Assembly: GCF_010119615.1 (NCBI RefSeq)
Contig: NZ_QOVG01000003.1
Span: 310,001 to 374,000, forward strand
Length of the DNA stretch: 64,000 bases
Direction of reading: 5' to 3'
From: Pseudoxanthomonas gei
GTDB lineage: Bacteria; Pseudomonadota; Gammaproteobacteria; Xanthomonadales; Xanthomonadaceae
Shown here: piece after piece, positions 63,209 through 64,000 of the stretch
How the letters are laid out: every line of letters begins with the position of its first letter
Position numbering within the stretch: the stretch's first letter is position 1
The notes under the pieces: model-generated
The model's input: the letters and a program-made list of their open reading frames with translations, nothing else
Databases searched by the model: none
What the model was told of the DNA's origin: nothing
Translations under genes and position numbers: made by a program

Positions 63209-64000
63209 ATGTCCGCACTTATCTGTGGTTCCCTTGCCTACGACACCATCATGGTGTTCCCGGACCAGTTCAAGAACCACATCCTCCCGGACAAGGTGCA
63301 CATCCTCAACGTGTCGTTCCTGGTGCCGCGCATGCGCCGCGAGTTCGGCGGCTGCGCCGGCAACATCGCCTACAACCTCAAGCTGCTGGGCGGCGACCCC
63401 ATCCCGATGGCCACCGTGGGCCAGGATTTCGGTCCCTACCGGGAGTGGTTCGTGGAACAGGGCATCCGCATGGAGCAGGTCAAGGTGATCGACGAGCTGT
63501 TCACCCCGCAGGCCTTCATCACCACCGACCTGGACAACAACCAGATCACCGCCTTCCACCCCGGCGCGATGATGCGCAGCTACGAGAACCACGTGAAGGA
63601 CGTGGCCGGCGTCACCTTCGGCATCGTCAGCCCCGACGGCCGCGACGGCATGCTGCAGAACGCCACCGAATTCGCCGAGGCCGGCATCCCGTTCATCTTC
63701 GACCCGGGCCAGGCCATGCCGCTGTTCAATGGCGAGGAACTGCGCCACTTCATCGAACAGGCCGACTACGTCACCGTCAATGACTACGAATCCAACCTGC
63801 TGCAGGAACGCACCGGCTGGAGCGAGAACGAGATCATGCAGCGGGTCAAGGCCTACATCACTACCCGCGGCCCGCACGGCTCGCAGATCCACACTGCCGA
63901 AAAGACCTATGACATCCCGCCGGCGCACGAGCGCCGGGTCACCGACCCGACCGGCTGCGGCGATGCGTTCCGCGCCGGCCTGATCTTCGGCATCGAGAAG
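63209..64000 (+). CDS. PfkB-family carbohydrate/nucleoside kinase, cut by right edge
   Basis: The first 264 codons of a kinase of the ribokinase/PfkB family. ALICGSLAYDTIMVFPDQFK starts the fold, EFGGCAGNIAYNLKLLGGD is PfkB motif 1, and TDPTGCGDAFRAGLIFG is PfkB motif 2 with the catalytic Asp (GCGD in place of the usual GAGD). Adenosine kinase or a sugar kinase are both possible. A GTG twelve bases upstream in the same frame is an alternative start. The gene runs off the window. Confidence 0.93.
   Translation, partial: MSALICGSLAYDTIMVFPDQFKNHILPDKVHILNVSFLVPRMRREFGGCAGNIAYNLKLLGGDPIPMATVGQDFGPYREWFVEQGIRMEQVKVIDELFTPQAFITTDLDNNQITAFHPGAMMRSYENHVKDVAGVTFGIVSPDGRDGMLQNATEFAEAGIPFIFDPGQAMPLFNGEELRHFIEQADYVTVNDYESNLLQERTGWSENEIMQRVKAYITTRGPHGSQIHTAEKTYDIPPAHERRVTDPTGCGDAFRAGLIFGIEK

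Overview
The window is GC-rich, tightly packed bacterial chromosome. Several features point to the family Xanthomonadaceae (gammaproteobacteria; a Stenotrophomonas/Pseudoxanthomonas-like genus is my inference, not proven): the mreBCD-mrdA-rodA-mltB-rlpA-dacC-ybeD-lipB gene order, DUF3247 and DUF2242 proteins, two LpxL-type acyltransferases beside waaA, and GTAGGAGCGACGC palindromes scattered between genes. I see no tRNA, rRNA, CRISPR array, insertion sequence, prophage or plasmid function.

Region 1 (1-10470) is a pectin utilisation locus. An exported type B carboxylesterase (cut by the left edge) and a pectate lyase are read leftwards. Rightwards run a fumarylacetoacetate-hydrolase-fold enzyme, a three-gene TRAP transporter (DctP, DctQ, DctM), a LacI-type regulator, kduI, kduD and an exported rhamnogalacturonan acetylesterase fused to a cupin domain. 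The likely logic is that the lyase and esterases trim pectin outside the cytoplasm, the TRAP system imports the uronate products, and KduI and KduD convert them to 2-keto-3-deoxygluconate. A near-identical operator-like site lies in the divergent promoter region at 2635-2651 and ahead of kduI at 7582-7597, which marks a probable LacI regulon. The role of the FAH-fold enzyme is not explained by the classical pathway.

Region 2 (10490-38990) is a mosaic of single genes and short operons: a HAD hydrolase, an EF-hand protein, two PQQ-type sugar dehydrogenases, a lytic transglycosylase, a Gfo/Idh/MocA oxidoreductase, a LytS/LytTR-type two-component pair, two Na+/H+ antiporter-like proteins, a 6-phosphogluconate dehydrogenase homologue, apt, an exported GH13 amylase-family enzyme, a polysaccharide deacetylase and many small lipoproteins and hypothetical proteins.

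Region 3 (39069-47509) is mainly envelope lipopolysaccharide work: waaA, two lipid A acyltransferases, an O-antigen ligase-like protein and a glycosyltransferase, followed by a CHCC zinc-finger protein, a YceI protein, a RutE-like nitroreductase and a bacterial ELM1-like protein.

Region 4 (47682-64000) holds glnE and then a leftward cell-wall block. Reading leftwards from 62897 it is mreB, mreC, mreD, mrdA (PBP2), rodA, mltB-like, rlpA, a DD-carboxypeptidase, a CsgG-like secretin-associated protein, ybeD-like and lipB. A PfkB-family kinase diverges from mreB and is cut by the right edge. Repeats of at least four kinds (two REP-like palindrome families, a 14-bp tandem repeat, and GTGAAG-type heptads) sit in the gaps between genes, and some appear to have been taken over as transcription terminators or stop codons.
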